Assembly (NCBI GenBank): GCA_025200525.1
Contig: CM045759.1
Location: forward strand, 5,890,001-5,954,000
Direction: 5' to 3'
Length of the DNA: 64,000 nucleotides
DNA from: Camellia lanceoleosa
Taxonomy: Eukaryota > Streptophyta > Magnoliopsida > Ericales > Theaceae
The notes beneath the pieces are model-generated. The model was not told where the DNA came from and searched no databases. It was given only the letters and a program-made list of their open reading frames with translations. Numbering within the stretch: position 1 is the first letter of the stretch; each line of letters opens with the position of its first letter. This document shows, piece by piece, positions 32,408 to 44,666 of the stretch. The translations under genes and the position numbers were made by a program.

Positions 32408-35400
32408 TGTAGACGTCGCTGAACGCCCCGGGAGCAATGAGTCCCGTTCTGTTCATTTTGGGGGGTACTACAGTTCGGACTCAAATTGTCACGGTTCTTA
32501 ATCTTGAACCAAAGAGTCCAAATCCGGCAAATCATTTTGAGAAAACAGATTTTTAGAAAAGAAGTGCCAAACATGGACTGCTTTGCCAAATACAGAGTCG
32601 CCACCTAAATATTTTTTAATGGGAAAATTTAGGAAACCCTGACTCGGTGCCAAAGGCCACGTGTCCGTCATCACCAAAGTTGCCTCGGCTTGGGAACTTG
32701 GGTACGATTGGTGAAGGTCAGCTATGAGCACCCCCTCTCACCCGATCCGAAGATCGGCCTCTACTAACCACGATATCTCATTTTTGAAAACACATGCGTT
32801 CTTATTCCGATTAATTAGCTAGAATTACTATGTGATGCGCGCAGCAAAACAAGTATAGACTAGATCGCCTAATTTGGAACAAAACATTGCGCATCCGTTT
32901 GTTTGGAAATGTTATAAGATTTGCTACTCGCAAGTAGGCTAAAACACGGATTTCAATGAGTTATCCCAACTCAAACAATCCAACCTTCACCCACAGGCAT
33001 TCAGGCAGTTATATCAACTATGCATTTAGCCACATGGTAAGCATGCTGTCATGTTAACATTCACACTCATGCGAGATGCTAAAGCATAAATACTTACATC
33101 GTACTCCGTGCCAAAACAATGAAACTAGTCAGCAAAACATGCATGACCCTAGTTCATGTTAAGTGACTAATGTATCACATACATAATGCAACTAAGTAGG
33201 CTAGGCTACTAATGACATGGCATGGCACTTACTTCGAAACATGCTTTGAAACACGTATTCAGGAAAGTGTATTGAAAATTGCAATGCCGTTTGAATGATG
33301 AACCGAGCCTTCGGTGCATGCAAGACAAATGAAATGAATGCACGCATGCAAAGCATAAGAATACTAATTGAAACATGCCCTAAACTAACCAACATAAGCA
33401 AGTAAGTAAAAGGGAGAAAGAAAGGGGGTTGGAAGACATACACATACCCACGCACCCTTATTACAACAATTGGCCCTCACTCGGAGGGTCCGAATAAATA
33501 ATACAAGCCATCTAATCAACTAACTCACGAGCTAATTGAATATTACAACCCCGAATGAATAACTAGTTACAACTAATTATTACACAACTTAATTAATTAA
33601 CAAATTAATTAACTAACAAGTGAAAGACAACAAACAAATAGGGAAAGCAGTAAATGATGCTGTTCCAGCTCTGTTTGAAGAAGAGGGAGATGCATGCTCG
33701 CATTGGTTCCTCGCTTTTGGAAGGCCTTCCGATTGCTCTTTAGAGGCTCTGTTTGCAGGGTGTCTTCCAGTGCTTGTTGGTGCAACTTACCAAAACACTG
33801 CAGGGGAAGCTACCAGTGGCCTGCCAGCGAGGAAAGGAGAGCTGCCGGCCAAGAATGGCACACTGCCGGCCATCAATGGCAGGCTGCCGGCCACTAGTGT
33901 GCTGTGACGCCAAACTGCAAAAAAGCACAAAATAGAGGAAACGGAGGGTCTCCCAAGAACATGTACGCACCATGGCACTCTAAATTACCTCAAAACATCA
34001 AGGGAGAGGCCGAGTCGGATCCACGACCATCAATCACGCATCCCGATGCATGATGGCCAAGGATCCAACTTGTGCAAATCAATATGGAAATGAATGCACA
34101 AAGAAAGCAAGTAAAGCCTAGAACTCTATCATGAATCATCAAGAGCTTCGGCGACCGAGAATTGAGACACATTCCATCACTTGAAGTATGAAACGCCCCT
34201 CATTGCTTGTGCTCGGATTAATACTTAATCCAAGCAATGCAACATATAAGCATGGCAAACATGCAATGTGGACAACCTAACAAGGCTAATGACATGTAAC
34301 AAGCACATAAGCGTAATGTGAGGCAACAACCCATGACAAAATGCAACATGAACAAATGAACATGCAAGGCATGTAAAGCTAAGCAAGTATGCGACAACAT
34401 ACTACATGTAACAAGCATGCGACAACATGGTAAAATGGGCTTACACCAAAGATGGACAACTCTCAACTAGGTCCAAATTAGTATCCAATGTGATGGAAAT
34501 GAGACAACCGAAACACATTCAAACATGCACGATGCAAGGGATCGATCCTAAGGCATCAAATGCCACTCTACCAAAACATGGAAAGGCATGAAACATGGCA
34601 TACAAACATGCAAATTCCAGCACTGAAATATGAAGCTAAATGGTCCCGAAACATGGAAATATGGCACCCGATGCATGAGATGAGCCCCGAAACTCAAAAC
34701 TAGACACATGTATTGACTTATAACTATACAAAGCATGCATTATTTGACTATAAAGCACCAATACAGATCCAAGGCAGCCCCAAAATATGAACATTTCTAG
34801 TTCAAAGCATGGTCAAAAGATGCTAGCATGATGGACTAACATAGCATGCAAGATTGGCTAGTAAGCATGAGTTGTATGGCATGTATATGAAGCACATGAA
34901 ATCTCACTAAACCAGCCAAAATCAGTGAACTAAACATGCCAAAATATGCCCAAATAATCATGGAAATGCAGCCAATGCATGCCAAAATGAGGGGCTTCTT
35001 TGGAGGGCCATCCAGGGGATTATTAAGCACATACAAGATAGACATGTAGCAGCACCAAACCAACTTTGAAAATCAAATATGGTAGTCCTAAAACTCACGA
35101 AGTTGACCCTGAAATGTGACTTCAAAGCATGCAAGATAGGGTCTCTTTGGAAGGCCAAAATGACCACCAAACAAGTTAAGGTGAGAGGGGGTCACCCCCC
35201 TCTGATTTGGAGGCTCAAAAATAGAAGGCCAAACAAAGCATGCAATTGGAGCTTAGGTGTAAGGTTCAAAACAAGGGACAACCAAGCATACAAGGAAGCA
35301 TGTGACTTCAAATAAGAAAATGCCCTTAATAAAACATGAAGATGATGTCAAAACAAGCCTTTTTCCAATTTATAACAACTCTCAAAAATGAACACAAATA

Positions 35401-37194
35401 GGGCCAATCTACCATGCAAAAATGGCCCCAAAAGAGATAATAGAGACAAGGGACAGAAGCTGGCCCCAAATGGAAAAGAGCCCTTCAACAAAGTTTCAGA
35501 GGGGCTCAAAACAAGGCACTTTACAGTTTACATCAAGTCTCGAAAATGAACACAAGTGAGGCTAAATCCACATGCAAGAAAAAGGCCTAAAAGGGGGATA
35601 CAGAGACAAGTGGCAGTAGATGGCCTCAAACAGAGGAGAGCCCTTCAACAACATTGAAGAGGAGATCAAAACAAGCCACTTTATAGTTTATAGACAAGTT
35701 CAAAAATACTCACAAATAGGCCTAAAATACTATGCAAAAATAGGCCTAAAAGAGAGTTAAAGAGGCAAGTGATAGTAGGAGACCTCAAACAGCAAGAGGT
35801 CCTTGCTCAAACATGAAAAGGAGCTCAAAATATGACTATTTACAGTTTGGGTCGGATCCCAAAAATGCTTTCAAGTATGGCTTATAAATGAAGCAAGAAA
35901 ATGCAAGTTTAAGGGAAATAGATGCTTACCCTTGAAGAGCAGCAAACCAGGGGCTTTTGGTTCAAGATTCGGAGCTTTCAACCTTGGAAAATGGCCTCCA
36001 AGGTGCTGGAATGGATGATGGAGGTGTTGTGCTATGAGGTGTAGTGAAAAAGTGCAAGGAAATCCAACTCCAAAGCACATAACACAAACAATATAGAGAG
36101 AGAGATAGATTTTCCTCTTCAAAATGGCTCAACCCTATCTAAGGAAGAAGCCTCTTGCTTATATAGAAGAAAATCAAAGCAAATCTTCTTGAACAAGCTT
36201 GGCAAGAGCTTCATCCCTCCATACACGTGTAAGGAGGGCAGATAAGAGGATTCCAGCTGGCTCGAAAGATCTGCCTGGAAACCTACTGAGACAAAGGGTT
36301 CTGCCGGCCATCAGTGTTAGTAGGCAGTGGCTCATTGGTGGACGGCACCCTATCATTGGTGGCCGGCATAGGGCCAGCATTGGCCATTCATGGCCGGCAC
36401 CCTCCCACTGAAGCCAGAAGCATAAATCTATCCTAGTCTCTGTTTTGAAGAAAGCCTAATTCCTTCATCTGGATGCCTTTTCAGGTCATTCTTGTGTCTA
36501 GAATGAAGCCCCGGAAGTCTTCTTTCCAAATTTGGTAGCCTCACCTCAAAATTCCATGTGTTCTAAGAGATATCCCTCTTTTAGTGAAGGTTTCTCAGTT
36601 TCGGTCCAACCGGAATGATGTCCAACTTCCAACAACCATATCTCTCCCATCCGGACTCGGCTCGAGGAGATTCTTGAATGAAAATTGAAACCCCAGAAGT
36701 AAGCTTTCCAACAGTGGTGGCCTCATAGATGAAATCCAAGTGCACAAATGGATAGGCCTAATTTAGCGAGGGCTACTCGACTCTCTCTTAACGATTCATG
36801 CCAAACTCCTTCCCCGACTGGGTTTCCTCTCTCTTCTCCTCTTTTATTCAACTGCAAACCCCCAAACAAGGTGTTTTGAAAGATTTTTCAAAGATTTCAC
36901 CTCTCCTTTATTCATTTCCACTTTGTCCTCACTCGATTTACCGAAAGGCGCGACATTTGACAAAATGTGAGCGTCGGGACATCGTAGGAACCTATTTTAA
37001 AAAATGTTTTGAAAGAGAGGGTTTTAAGGTCTAAAAACCATTCAAAATAATTTTGGTCCAAAAAGGGTGTGAAGTTTGGATTTGACTCTCTCTGTGCCGA
37101 AGAAGCTGAATCTTTGCCCTGCACACCTTTCTTTACCAAGTAAACCATCAGTAGCGCCCAAGTCTTAAGGGCGGTCAAAAATGGGGTGTCTACA
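32408..37194 (-). mobile_element. 3' LTR (4787 bp) of the gag-only element
   Basis: Starts (plus coordinates) TGTAGACGTCGCTGAACG and ends TGTCTACA, giving a perfect TGTAGAC/GTCTACA terminal inverted repeat. A minus-strand TATA box, CTATATAAGCAAG, is at 36158-36166, followed by a CT-rich leader. CCGGCC-centred short repeats lie at 33805-33900 and 36300-36410. In the first 200 bp I count about 11 differences from the other LTR, and much of the rest looks closer. It has extra blocks of about 50 bp (near 35217-35270), about 70 bp (near 35703-35765) and 21 bp (near 36340) relative to the other LTR. ORFs within are spurious. Confidence 0.9.
36158..36166 (-). promoter_or_regulatory. LTR TATA box
   Basis: Minus strand CTATATAAG within the LTR; the equivalent in the 5' LTR is at 48331-48339 and would drive transcription of the element. 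Confidence 0.55.
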
Positions 37195-37209
37195 GTTGCC
37201 CCTCTTTGA
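37195..37209 (-). promoter_or_regulatory. Polypurine tract (PPT)
   Basis: Minus strand TCAAAGAGGGGCAAC directly before the 3' LTR start TGTAGACACC. The same tract lies at 60838-60852 in the third copy. Confidence 0.85.
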
Positions 37210-37320
37210 CAAAGCTCGAAAGTCACAAAGTGACGGGAGTGAATGTAAAAGCCTAGAGACGACCCATTTTTGACAAGGCCGAAGACTTGGACAAACAAAC
37301 AAAGTATAGACAAATAAATG

Positions 37321-37378
37321 GTTGTGCCCGCAGGCTGCCTACGTATCCTTTTGAAGGAATCAAACCAGTATAGTTCAG
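37321..37378 (-). promoter_or_regulatory. Conserved GATTCC-hairpin-GGATACGTAGGCA element
   Basis: Minus strand CTGAACTATACTGGTTTGAT followed by TCCTTCAAAAGGATACGTAG and GCAGCCTGCGGG. TCCTT-CAA-AAGGA is a perfect 5-bp stem. Counterparts: 60961-61011 (minus), 40927-40975 (minus), 9931-9979 (plus). Confidence 0.65.
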
Positions 37379-37539
37379 GGGCAGGATGCAAAATGTTATG
37401 CAGAAAGCCGAGCATAACTTATGATCATGCAAGGAAAGCTGTAACGAAGCATAATAATGCAACAGTTTTAAGCAAGTAGAAACCAAGCTACATTACAATG
37501 CAGAAAGGATGTAAGAGAACTATTGCAATTCTCACTGCG

Positions 37540-38720
37540 AATACAGTGTGCATGTGATAGATACACAAAGCGAACGTGTGTGATTGACACACAAAGTGAA
37601 TGTGTGTGACATATACACTATATGAACAAAGTGTGATTGATACACAAAGGGTGAAGTAAGCAAAGTGTGATGGATACTCAAAAGGCAAACACAAAGTGAT
37701 AGATGCACTAAGTGAATAAGTGTGATGGATACACAATAGGTGAACACGAAGTGTGATCGATGCACTAAGTGAACAAGTGTGATGGATACACTAAAGGTGA
37801 ACACAAAGTGTGATAGATGCACTTAGTGAACAAGTATGATTGATGTACTGAATGTGAACACGAAGTGTGATAGATGCACTTAGTGAACAAGTATGATAGA
37901 TACACTAAAGGTGAACACAGAGTGTGATAGACGCACTTGGTGAACAAGTATGATGGATATACTAAAGGTGAACACAAAGTGTGATAGATGCACTTAGTGA
38001 ACAAAGTATGATGGATATACTAAAGGTGAACACAAAGTGTGATAGATGCACTTAGTGAACAAAGTATGATGGATATACTAAAGGTGAACAGAAAGTGTGA
38101 TTGATGCACTTAGTGAACAGAGTATGATAGATACACTAAAGGTGAATACAATGAAGTGTGATAGATGCACTTAGTGAACAAGTATGATAGATACACTAAA
38201 GGTGAACACAAAGTGTGATAGATGCACTTGGTGAACAAGTATGATGGATATACTAAAGGTGAACACAAAGTGTGATAGATGCACTTAGTGAACAAAGTAT
38301 GATGGATATACTAAAGGTGAACACAAAGTGTGATAGATGCACTTAGTGAACAAAGTATGATGGATATACTAAAGGTGAACACAAAGTGTGATTGATGCAC
38401 TTAGTGAACAGAGTATGATAGATACACTAAAGGTGAACACAAAGTGTGATAGATGCACTTAGTGAACAGAGTATGATGGATATACTAAAGGTGAACACAA
38501 AGTGTGATTGATGCACTTAGTGAACAAAGTATGATGGATATACTAAAGGTGAACACATAGTGTGATTGATATAGAAAATGAGAAGGTGTGTGATAGATAC
38601 ACAAAAGTGAATATGTGCATGATAGATACACAAAATGAATGAAGTGTTATTGATACACTAAATAAATTAGAGTGTAATTGATACACTAAGTAAATGAAGT
38701 GTGATTGATACACTAAATAA
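37540..38720 (-). repeat. 58-bp tandem array in the 3'UTR
   Basis: About fifteen units with period 58 bp (e.g. GATGCACTTAGTGAACAAAG at 37987 and 38045; some units 57-63 bp) plus degenerate shorter units at both ends. Each unit contains GTGTGATAGATGCACTTAGT and ATACTAAAGGTGAACACAAA. It lies between the conserved 3'UTR block (38745-39270) and the PPT. Confidence 0.95.
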
Positions 38721-38744
38721 ATGACCTTAAACGGAACTTCTTTG

Positions 38745-39270
38745 AATGAACCGTACATACAATATCGTGCATGACTGAGAAAGAAATTTGATAGGTACAA
38801 TGCATGATGCTTAAGGAAAGCAATAAATGGACAAAATGGCGCTTTAGAAAGCACCTCATGAGGTGAGTGGCGGTGAACCGCTCTTCTCCGACGGGGATCT
38901 CCCCTTGTGCTCTTCGAACACTTACCTTCAACTTACAGTACAAAGGCTCTGGAATGCTGACAAGTAACAACATCTGCATGTAGGAGCTACGGCTGCCGCT
39001 TGTCTTCCTGATCATATTCACAACTTTCCCTATTCTCCAACGAGGTGACAGACTAGGTTGGTTGAGTATCCAGAATTGAGGTGCATACACGCTATCTCAA
39101 CCTATGGGGCTTCTATACAGATTTCAAGCCGGGAATACACCCCTGGGTATTTAAACCAGACTTTAGTCTCGAAAATCCCGAACCTTTACGTTCTAGGCAT
39201 CAGCCATTCGAACTCTAGTTTCTACCGTCGCAGTTGGTCTCCTAGGAACTCATTGCAAACACGGCCAAGA
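38745..39270 (-). other. Conserved 3'UTR block of the Tat/Ogre family
   Basis: Same block as 21525-22004 (plus strand) and 62300-62530 (minus strand). Landmarks on the plus strand: GGGGCTTCTATACAGATTTC, ACACCCCTGGGTATTTAAAC, TCGAACTCTAGTTTCTACCG. No coding is seen. It ends where the tandem array begins. Confidence 0.75.
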
Positions 39271-40900
39271 TGCCCCTGGCACGAAACGGTACTCGAGGAG
39301 AGCACTCCTGATCGCCATTCTAGCTTGAAGCAGACGTGATCTTGAGCTTGAGGTAGAGGCACACTCATACATCGGAGCATTGGCAAGACTTGAAGAGGTA
39401 CACACAGAATGTAGTCTCGGAACTTACTGAAGTTGAAATAAACTCAAATACCCGACATTTTCCCTCTTTTGCTTTTGCTTTGTAGTCTGGAACCCATATA
39501 ACTTCAAATAGGTCCTGGTTCTGCTGTTCGCATGACCTGGGTTGACCCCTGCGATTTTACGAAAGAACAAATCCTGTTTTGCACAAATGTGGAGAATGGC
39601 ACAGCACTCTGAGCACAACACGATTTTTTTGAAATTGAGAGATGGGTTCTTGACCAGGGTATTGAGCCTTCGACTGAACACAGCGCACTATGACTCAACA
39701 ATGGAAGAAAAAAGGTAAACAACCTAAACACATTGAGTAACACTTGAGACGACTCAAAACAAGAATCGAGACAAACAAAAAGACACGACACTCAGACGTG
39801 CACAGGGAGCCTGTTTCACCGGGTATTGTTTTCCACCCTTTCTCACTTGTGATTCTCACATCACTTGGCACTCAATCTCTAGTTTTTTGAAAAATCCCTT
39901 TTCTCACTTTTTCTCTCATCGCACATCTATCTATTCTTCAATCTCTCATTTTTCATCCCTCCCCTGGGTGGTTAATGGATGAACAGGAAGTTGCAGGCTA
40001 TTGCCCCCTATCATTTTGCTAGATTCTCTTTCTTCTGCTCACAACAGTGAACTCCCTCCACAGAGGGGTTATGATGTGGTTGGATGTGCAGCAGGTCTGC
40101 AATTGGCATCGATTGATGATGCTCTGCTAGGGAGTTTGGACGTGATCGGATCTGTCTAGATGACGGGGTAGAATATTTTTCCCCATTCCAGTTCGTGCTT
40201 CGCACTTGGCTCGATACCTCCCTGCTTGGAGGGTGATAAAGCTTTCAGCCCTTTTGCGGTTAGCTTCAGTGGTGCCCTTTTTCTGGCAGGTAGAGTGCCC
40301 TTCTAGGCAAGTATGGTGCCCTTTCCAGCAAGTGTTTTGGCAAAGAGGAAAGACAGGAAGCCTGACTCAACTGTGCCCCTAATTCATCATTTTGACCATT
40401 TTTTGTTTTGGTTTTTCTACTAAAACAATTTTGACAAATATGAGAGTTAGATTAACACACTTGTTCAATTTTTGATTTGAAATCATGCAAGTCAGGCTAT
40501 GAGCACTGAAAATTTTCCTTTTTTGGGTCCAAGAAAATGGTCCAGTTTTGGAAAATGAAATAATTTTTGAGAAATTAGTCAACCTTAGTAAAAATTCTCA
40601 AAAACTATTTTGCAAACGGCCAATGCTAAACAAGCACGAAACCAACTCTTAAGATGCACGACCTCGGACCCATAGCAATGGAAAATTGCCCCTTGTCTGA
40701 GGGACATTGCATGGCAACAGAAAGTTGACCCTTGTTTAATAGCACCACGGCACACTGTATGGCAACGGAAAGTTGCCCCTTGTCTGAATGGCACCACAGT
40801 GCGTTGTAATCAGTCTTTACAGTAAAGGTCACAACCAAACTCTTAGGTACAGAGAAGGCAAAGATGATCAAAACCATTACATGGACACAATCGAATTTGG
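39271..40900. other. Non-coding 3'UTR of the gag-only element
   Basis: No recognisable domain on either strand. A short imperfect repeat lies at 40675-40800 (ATGGCAACRGAAAGTTG and CCCCTTGTCTGAVGG-type blocks, spacing about 55 bp) and contains the dyad GCAAC-GGAAA-GTTGC. Confidence 0.55.
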
Positions 40901-40924
40901 AGTGTTTTACGGCTGGACTTCAAA

Positions 40925-41220
40925 ATGAAGTTGCCTATGTATCCCAAAGATGGGAATCAAGCCTTACGTAGTTCGGGCTTAAGGTACACTCGGGTATTAA
41001 CCTCTCCTTTTGCGCTCTAACTTTTGCCAAGGTGCCCATTGCGGGTTTTTGACCTTGCGAGCTTTGTTCTTCTTTCCCTTTTCAATTCATTTCTTTTCTT
41101 TTTTCTCTTTTTTTTATTTTCTCTTTTCATTTCTTTTGCATTTTTTTTGTATTTTCTCTTGCTCTAACTTTTGCCTGGGTCGCCCTTCTGGGTTTTCGGC
41201 CTAGCGAGCCTCTCAAAGGG
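40925..41220 (-). promoter_or_regulatory. Conserved post-pol module in the gag-only element
   Basis: Minus strand: GAGAGGCTCGCTAGGCCGAA, AACCCAGAAGGGCGACC, GGCAAAAGTTAGAGC, a second AAAACCCGCAATGGGCACC block, GGCAAAAGTTAGAGC, then CGAACTACGTAAGGCTTGAT and TCCCATCTTTGGGATACATA. This matches 9764-9979 downstream of the plus-strand integrase, showing that the element descends from a pol-bearing ancestor and kept the sequence just after the lost pol. Confidence 0.75.
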
Positions 41221-42342
41221 TAAAAAAAATGTAACAAGTCCATGCCAAATGGTTTTGAGATCCTGAAGTCATCTGAGTCCAGGAAAATGATTGTTGTATT
41301 TATTCGCTGAAGGACCCATCTTCGGCTCTTCGAGCACATCGGACATTTTTGCCCCTAGTTCGAGGAGTGCTTCTGATCTAGCTTTGCAAGCTTCTTTTGG
41401 TGAGATCTGATCTTCTTGATCTGACTTTGGTGCCTCTTGCTCGAGGGCTGCTTCCAATCTGGCCACACAGGCCTTCCTTGATGGTCGATCTTTGAACACT
41501 CCGAATTGTGGTTCAAGGTTCTAAAGCAAGGGCTTAAGTCTTGAGGCTGAGAGCGATCCTAGGCAGCACAATCTCAAGAGTGATTCCACACATGTCTTCG
41601 CAAGATCGCACAAAACATTTTGTTTTTGAAAGTTTTTAAAGAAGCGACAAATCGCTCGCGCTGAGGATAGTGTAGAACCAGTCTGGATCAATCCAGGGTC
41701 CTTCTCAGTACTCACGCTGACAAGCATAATTTCAATCATTAAGGGCTTAGCACGCCTTTCTTTCTCTCAATTTGATCAAAGTTTTACAAATCCCGAGGAA
41801 TTCCTTCCTCTTTGTTTTCACCGTAGTGTTCAAAAGGTTTTAAAAAAACTTAGATCAATGCAATGAGTTCGAGGCACAGAAAAGTAGGCAAAAAGCACTG
41901 CCATTTCATTCAAAACTTCTAGCACAACCGGCACAAGGCAGAAACAAATGCGAGGGCGTGAAAATCACTGCTGTTTCATTCAAAATCTGTTGGCACAACT
42001 GGCTCCCTGGCATAAACATACTCAAAACAAAATGAAAAGACAAACGCAAAACAAAATGGTGACACCCGAGGTAACACCCTCGGCATCACCCGACTTTTGT
42101 ACAACAGGACTGACTCGATACAACAAGACAAACCCTTAATCAAAAAGACCGACTCAAGACAAAGAGACAGACTCAAAACAAAACAACAGAACTGACTCAA
42201 CACCCAAGTCAGAAACTTCAAAACTAGCATTCGCAAATGCTCAAAACAGTGCATGCCATTCCCACGTCTAGAGTAAATCGAGCGCCACCCGCAGCTGGTT
42301 CATCCCCCAATCACATCACATTATCCCCCACAAGTTCACTGA
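41221..42342 (-). other. Region between gag end and post-pol module; repeat-containing ORF relic
   Basis: Minus strand 41739-41270 shows two to three loose repeats of a roughly 30-residue pattern (KTCVESLLRLCCLGSLSASR; KACVARLEAALEQEAPKSDQ; KEACKARSEALLELGAKMSD). The stretches are in different frames. Protein identity unknown. No protease or RT motif is visible, so pol is absent rather than merely broken. Confidence 0.4.
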
Positions 42343-43722
42343 TCAAGTGCCGATAGACTTTGCAGGACCTGGTACGGCAATGACCCTGTTGTCAAACAGA
42401 TCTGGTACATCATAGCACAGACGAAAGCAACTGTCAGTGTCATGACCGGTTTGTTGATGGTTGGCACAATATTTAGTCTAGTCATGCTTTGCAGGGATAG
42501 GATCAGGTAAGGGCCGTTGTTCCAACGGTTTCAAATGTCCTTTCTGGAGTAAGACCTCTAGAGCCTTTGACAAAAGCATATAAAGTGGGGTGAAAACCCT
42601 CTTGACTCGGGGTGGATATTTGGCCGTCTGTGAGCTACTTCCGGATGCACCGGTGAATGGGGTAGCCTTTTTTGATGTGGTGTTGGTGACCATGCCCACT
42701 TCAGAAGATCTTGCAGCTGCATCACCACTGGTGGTCGCATTCGAACTGCGGAAAAATGCCCTCCTGGGCTACTCCTTCTCCTGGTCAATAAGGCCTTGCT
42801 TTATAGCGTCCTCGATTTGTACCCCAATCTCATGGAGGTCTGCAAAGGTGGGTAAGGGGAGGACGATCATCTTCTGTATTAGCCTGGGTTGGAGATTGCG
42901 CACAATCATCCGTATCTGGTCCTTGTCGACCGGCCTGGTGGTCATCGAAGAAGCTTTCGCCCTCCAACGGGTTACAAAGTCAGAGAAGCCCTCTTTCGGC
43001 TCTTGCCTAGTCATCTCGAGATCACGGGTTGTGATCTCGATCTAGTTATAATATGAATATTGTGCGACAAAGACCTCGGCCATCTCCTCCCAGCTTCATT
43101 TCACTGAATCCTCCAATTTGGCGTACCAGATGGCCGCAATACCCGACAGGGTCCTGCCAAAAAGGGAGAGCTTCTGTAATCTTGTCAAGCCCATCGGGCG
43201 CAGAACATCTGAAAACAAACTCAGGTGGACCATGGGATCTCCAGACCCATCAAAACGGTCGATGTGAGGCATCTTGAACCTGTCCGGCAATGTCGCAGCT
43301 GTGTCGGTGTACCCGTCCTCAATGTCAGGGATGGTCTTGACTCCCTGGGATCTCTTGAACAACTTTTCGAGTTTGCTCAACTTCGATGCTGTGGGATCTG
43401 TCTCGAACTCAAAGGGGGAGTCCAGTAGGTTGGTTGGTGCTTTAGACAGCTGGGGTAAGATTGGGGGCAGAGCCAACCCTGTTGGAATGTCCGTATCTGC
43501 CTCGACATTTGGTGTCTCTCCGGGTGTTGGAGCTCCTGGTGGAGGAGGAGCTTGATGCGAAGCAGATGCTCCGGCTTGCTGCTGCAGCCTAGTGATGATC
43601 TCTACCTGTTGGGCCATGACTATGGCCTGTTGCTTGGTAAACTCCGCTTGGCGGGTAGTGTCCTGCTGCACGAGTTTCATACTTTCTTGGAGTTGACGCA
43701 TCGTCTCCTCCATCCCTGCCAT
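42343..43722 (-). pseudogene. gag of the non-autonomous Tat/Ogre-type element (three nonsense codons)
   Basis: One minus-strand frame runs from MAGMEETMRQLQESMKLVQQ (43722) through TNLLDSPFEFETD, LEKLFKRSQGVKTIPDIEDG, LPDRFKMPHIDRFDGSGDP, LTRLQKLSLFGRTLSGIAAI, FSDFVTRWRAKASSM and LPTFADLHEIGVQIEDAI to a zinc-knuckle-like YCANHQQTGHDTDSC and TGA at 42343-42345. This is the gag (capsid/nucleocapsid) order of Tat/Ogre elements. It forms virus-like particles that package the RNA in intact relatives. Three in-frame stops interrupt it (TGA near 43093, TAG near 43043, TAG near 42768), with no frameshift seen. An upstream open stretch to 43939 is in another frame. Confidence 0.85.
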
Positions 43723-44643
43723 ATTCTACTGACCCGACTGAATGACTAGTATCTCTATCCTTGTGGTAAAAACTGAGACCTCGGCCTGACTGTCCACTGA
43801 TAGGGTAGATAAGGGTCACTGATCTGGTAACTGCTGAACCGATGATCCGTCCCTGACTGGTCCTTATTACTCTGCCTCTAACAAAGGAACACTGATTGCC
43901 CTTGAGCTGAATCTCTGACCTGATAAAGTCTATCAACACGAGTCCGATGAACCTGGGAGGATATTGGAGCCTTCTGAAGCTATGGTTCCAGGACTACCTA
44001 GCAAAAGAGAAAACAGACAGCATCTCAACCCAATTTCTGGAATAGATATGAGCATAGCGGAACTACTGTATTTAATACTGATCACTGTTCCCCAAATAAC
44101 TGCCCCAAAACACTGAATCGGATATCCACAGCTATCACTGATTCTCACAAATACCGATATTGGTGCCCTCGGGCCTGATACTCAACTTTGCAAACTGATA
44201 TGTGCGTTCCTGTAGAGATACACTCTAAAGGCACATAACAAGTAAAAGAGAGCCAAAACACCCCTATGTTGGGGTAGGGTTTCCCTGTCCTATTTTGTCA
44301 GGAGCTAGGGTCTCACTATGCACGCAGGGGTTTCTAGCAACCTATGTATCGGGTAAGCAACCTGTCCTAGTTTGGAATAGTCACTATAGATTCCGAATAT
44401 GCACTAGGTCGAATGGTCAAAAAAGGTGCCCCAGTAAAACTGGGGTTTGTGTTCCCGTCGTGGCAGAGCCCGCAACCGGTCAGCCTTATGGTCATGCCTT
44501 GACAAAACAAGCCTCCGGCAAACCGTTCAGGAATAGCATACGGCAAACACGGTATCCTAGGCGCACCAATGCACATGCAATGCAAAGAAGCGCATAAGTG
44601 TAGTTAAAACAAGATATCATGAGTTCGAGTCAAGTTCTCTAAA
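43723..44643 (-). other. Leader between PBS and gag
   Basis: No domain is recognised. A short ORF at 43939-43589 overlaps the gag start in another frame and looks like translated leader. The region probably holds the packaging signal, but nothing in the sequence proves it. Confidence 0.45.
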
Positions 44644-44661
44644 TCCCCAGCGGAGTCGCCA
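44644..44661 (-). promoter_or_regulatory. Primer-binding site (PBS)
   Basis: Minus strand TGGCGACTCCGCTGGGGA, 5 nt from the LTR. The plus strand (TCCCCAGCGGAGTCGCCA) has the form of a tRNA 3' end with CCA. Similar PBSs are reported for Ogre-type elements (tRNA-Arg); the tRNA identity was not checked. Confidence 0.8.
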
Positions 44662-44666
44662 GAAAC

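Noticed and set aside
33620..33907. Overlapping ORFs on both strands in the LTRs (also 45913-46332, 36199-36411, 48372-48611)
   Set aside because: They lie on the CCGGCC repeats of the LTRs, change frame between the two copies and match no family.
37540..38720. CRISPR-like appearance of regularly spaced repeats
   Set aside because: Units are contiguous tandem repeats without unique spacers, in plant DNA within a retroelement 3'UTR.
44644..44661. tRNA 3'-end-like sequence on the plus strand
   Set aside because: No cloverleaf upstream; it is the complement of the PBS at the proper distance from the LTR.
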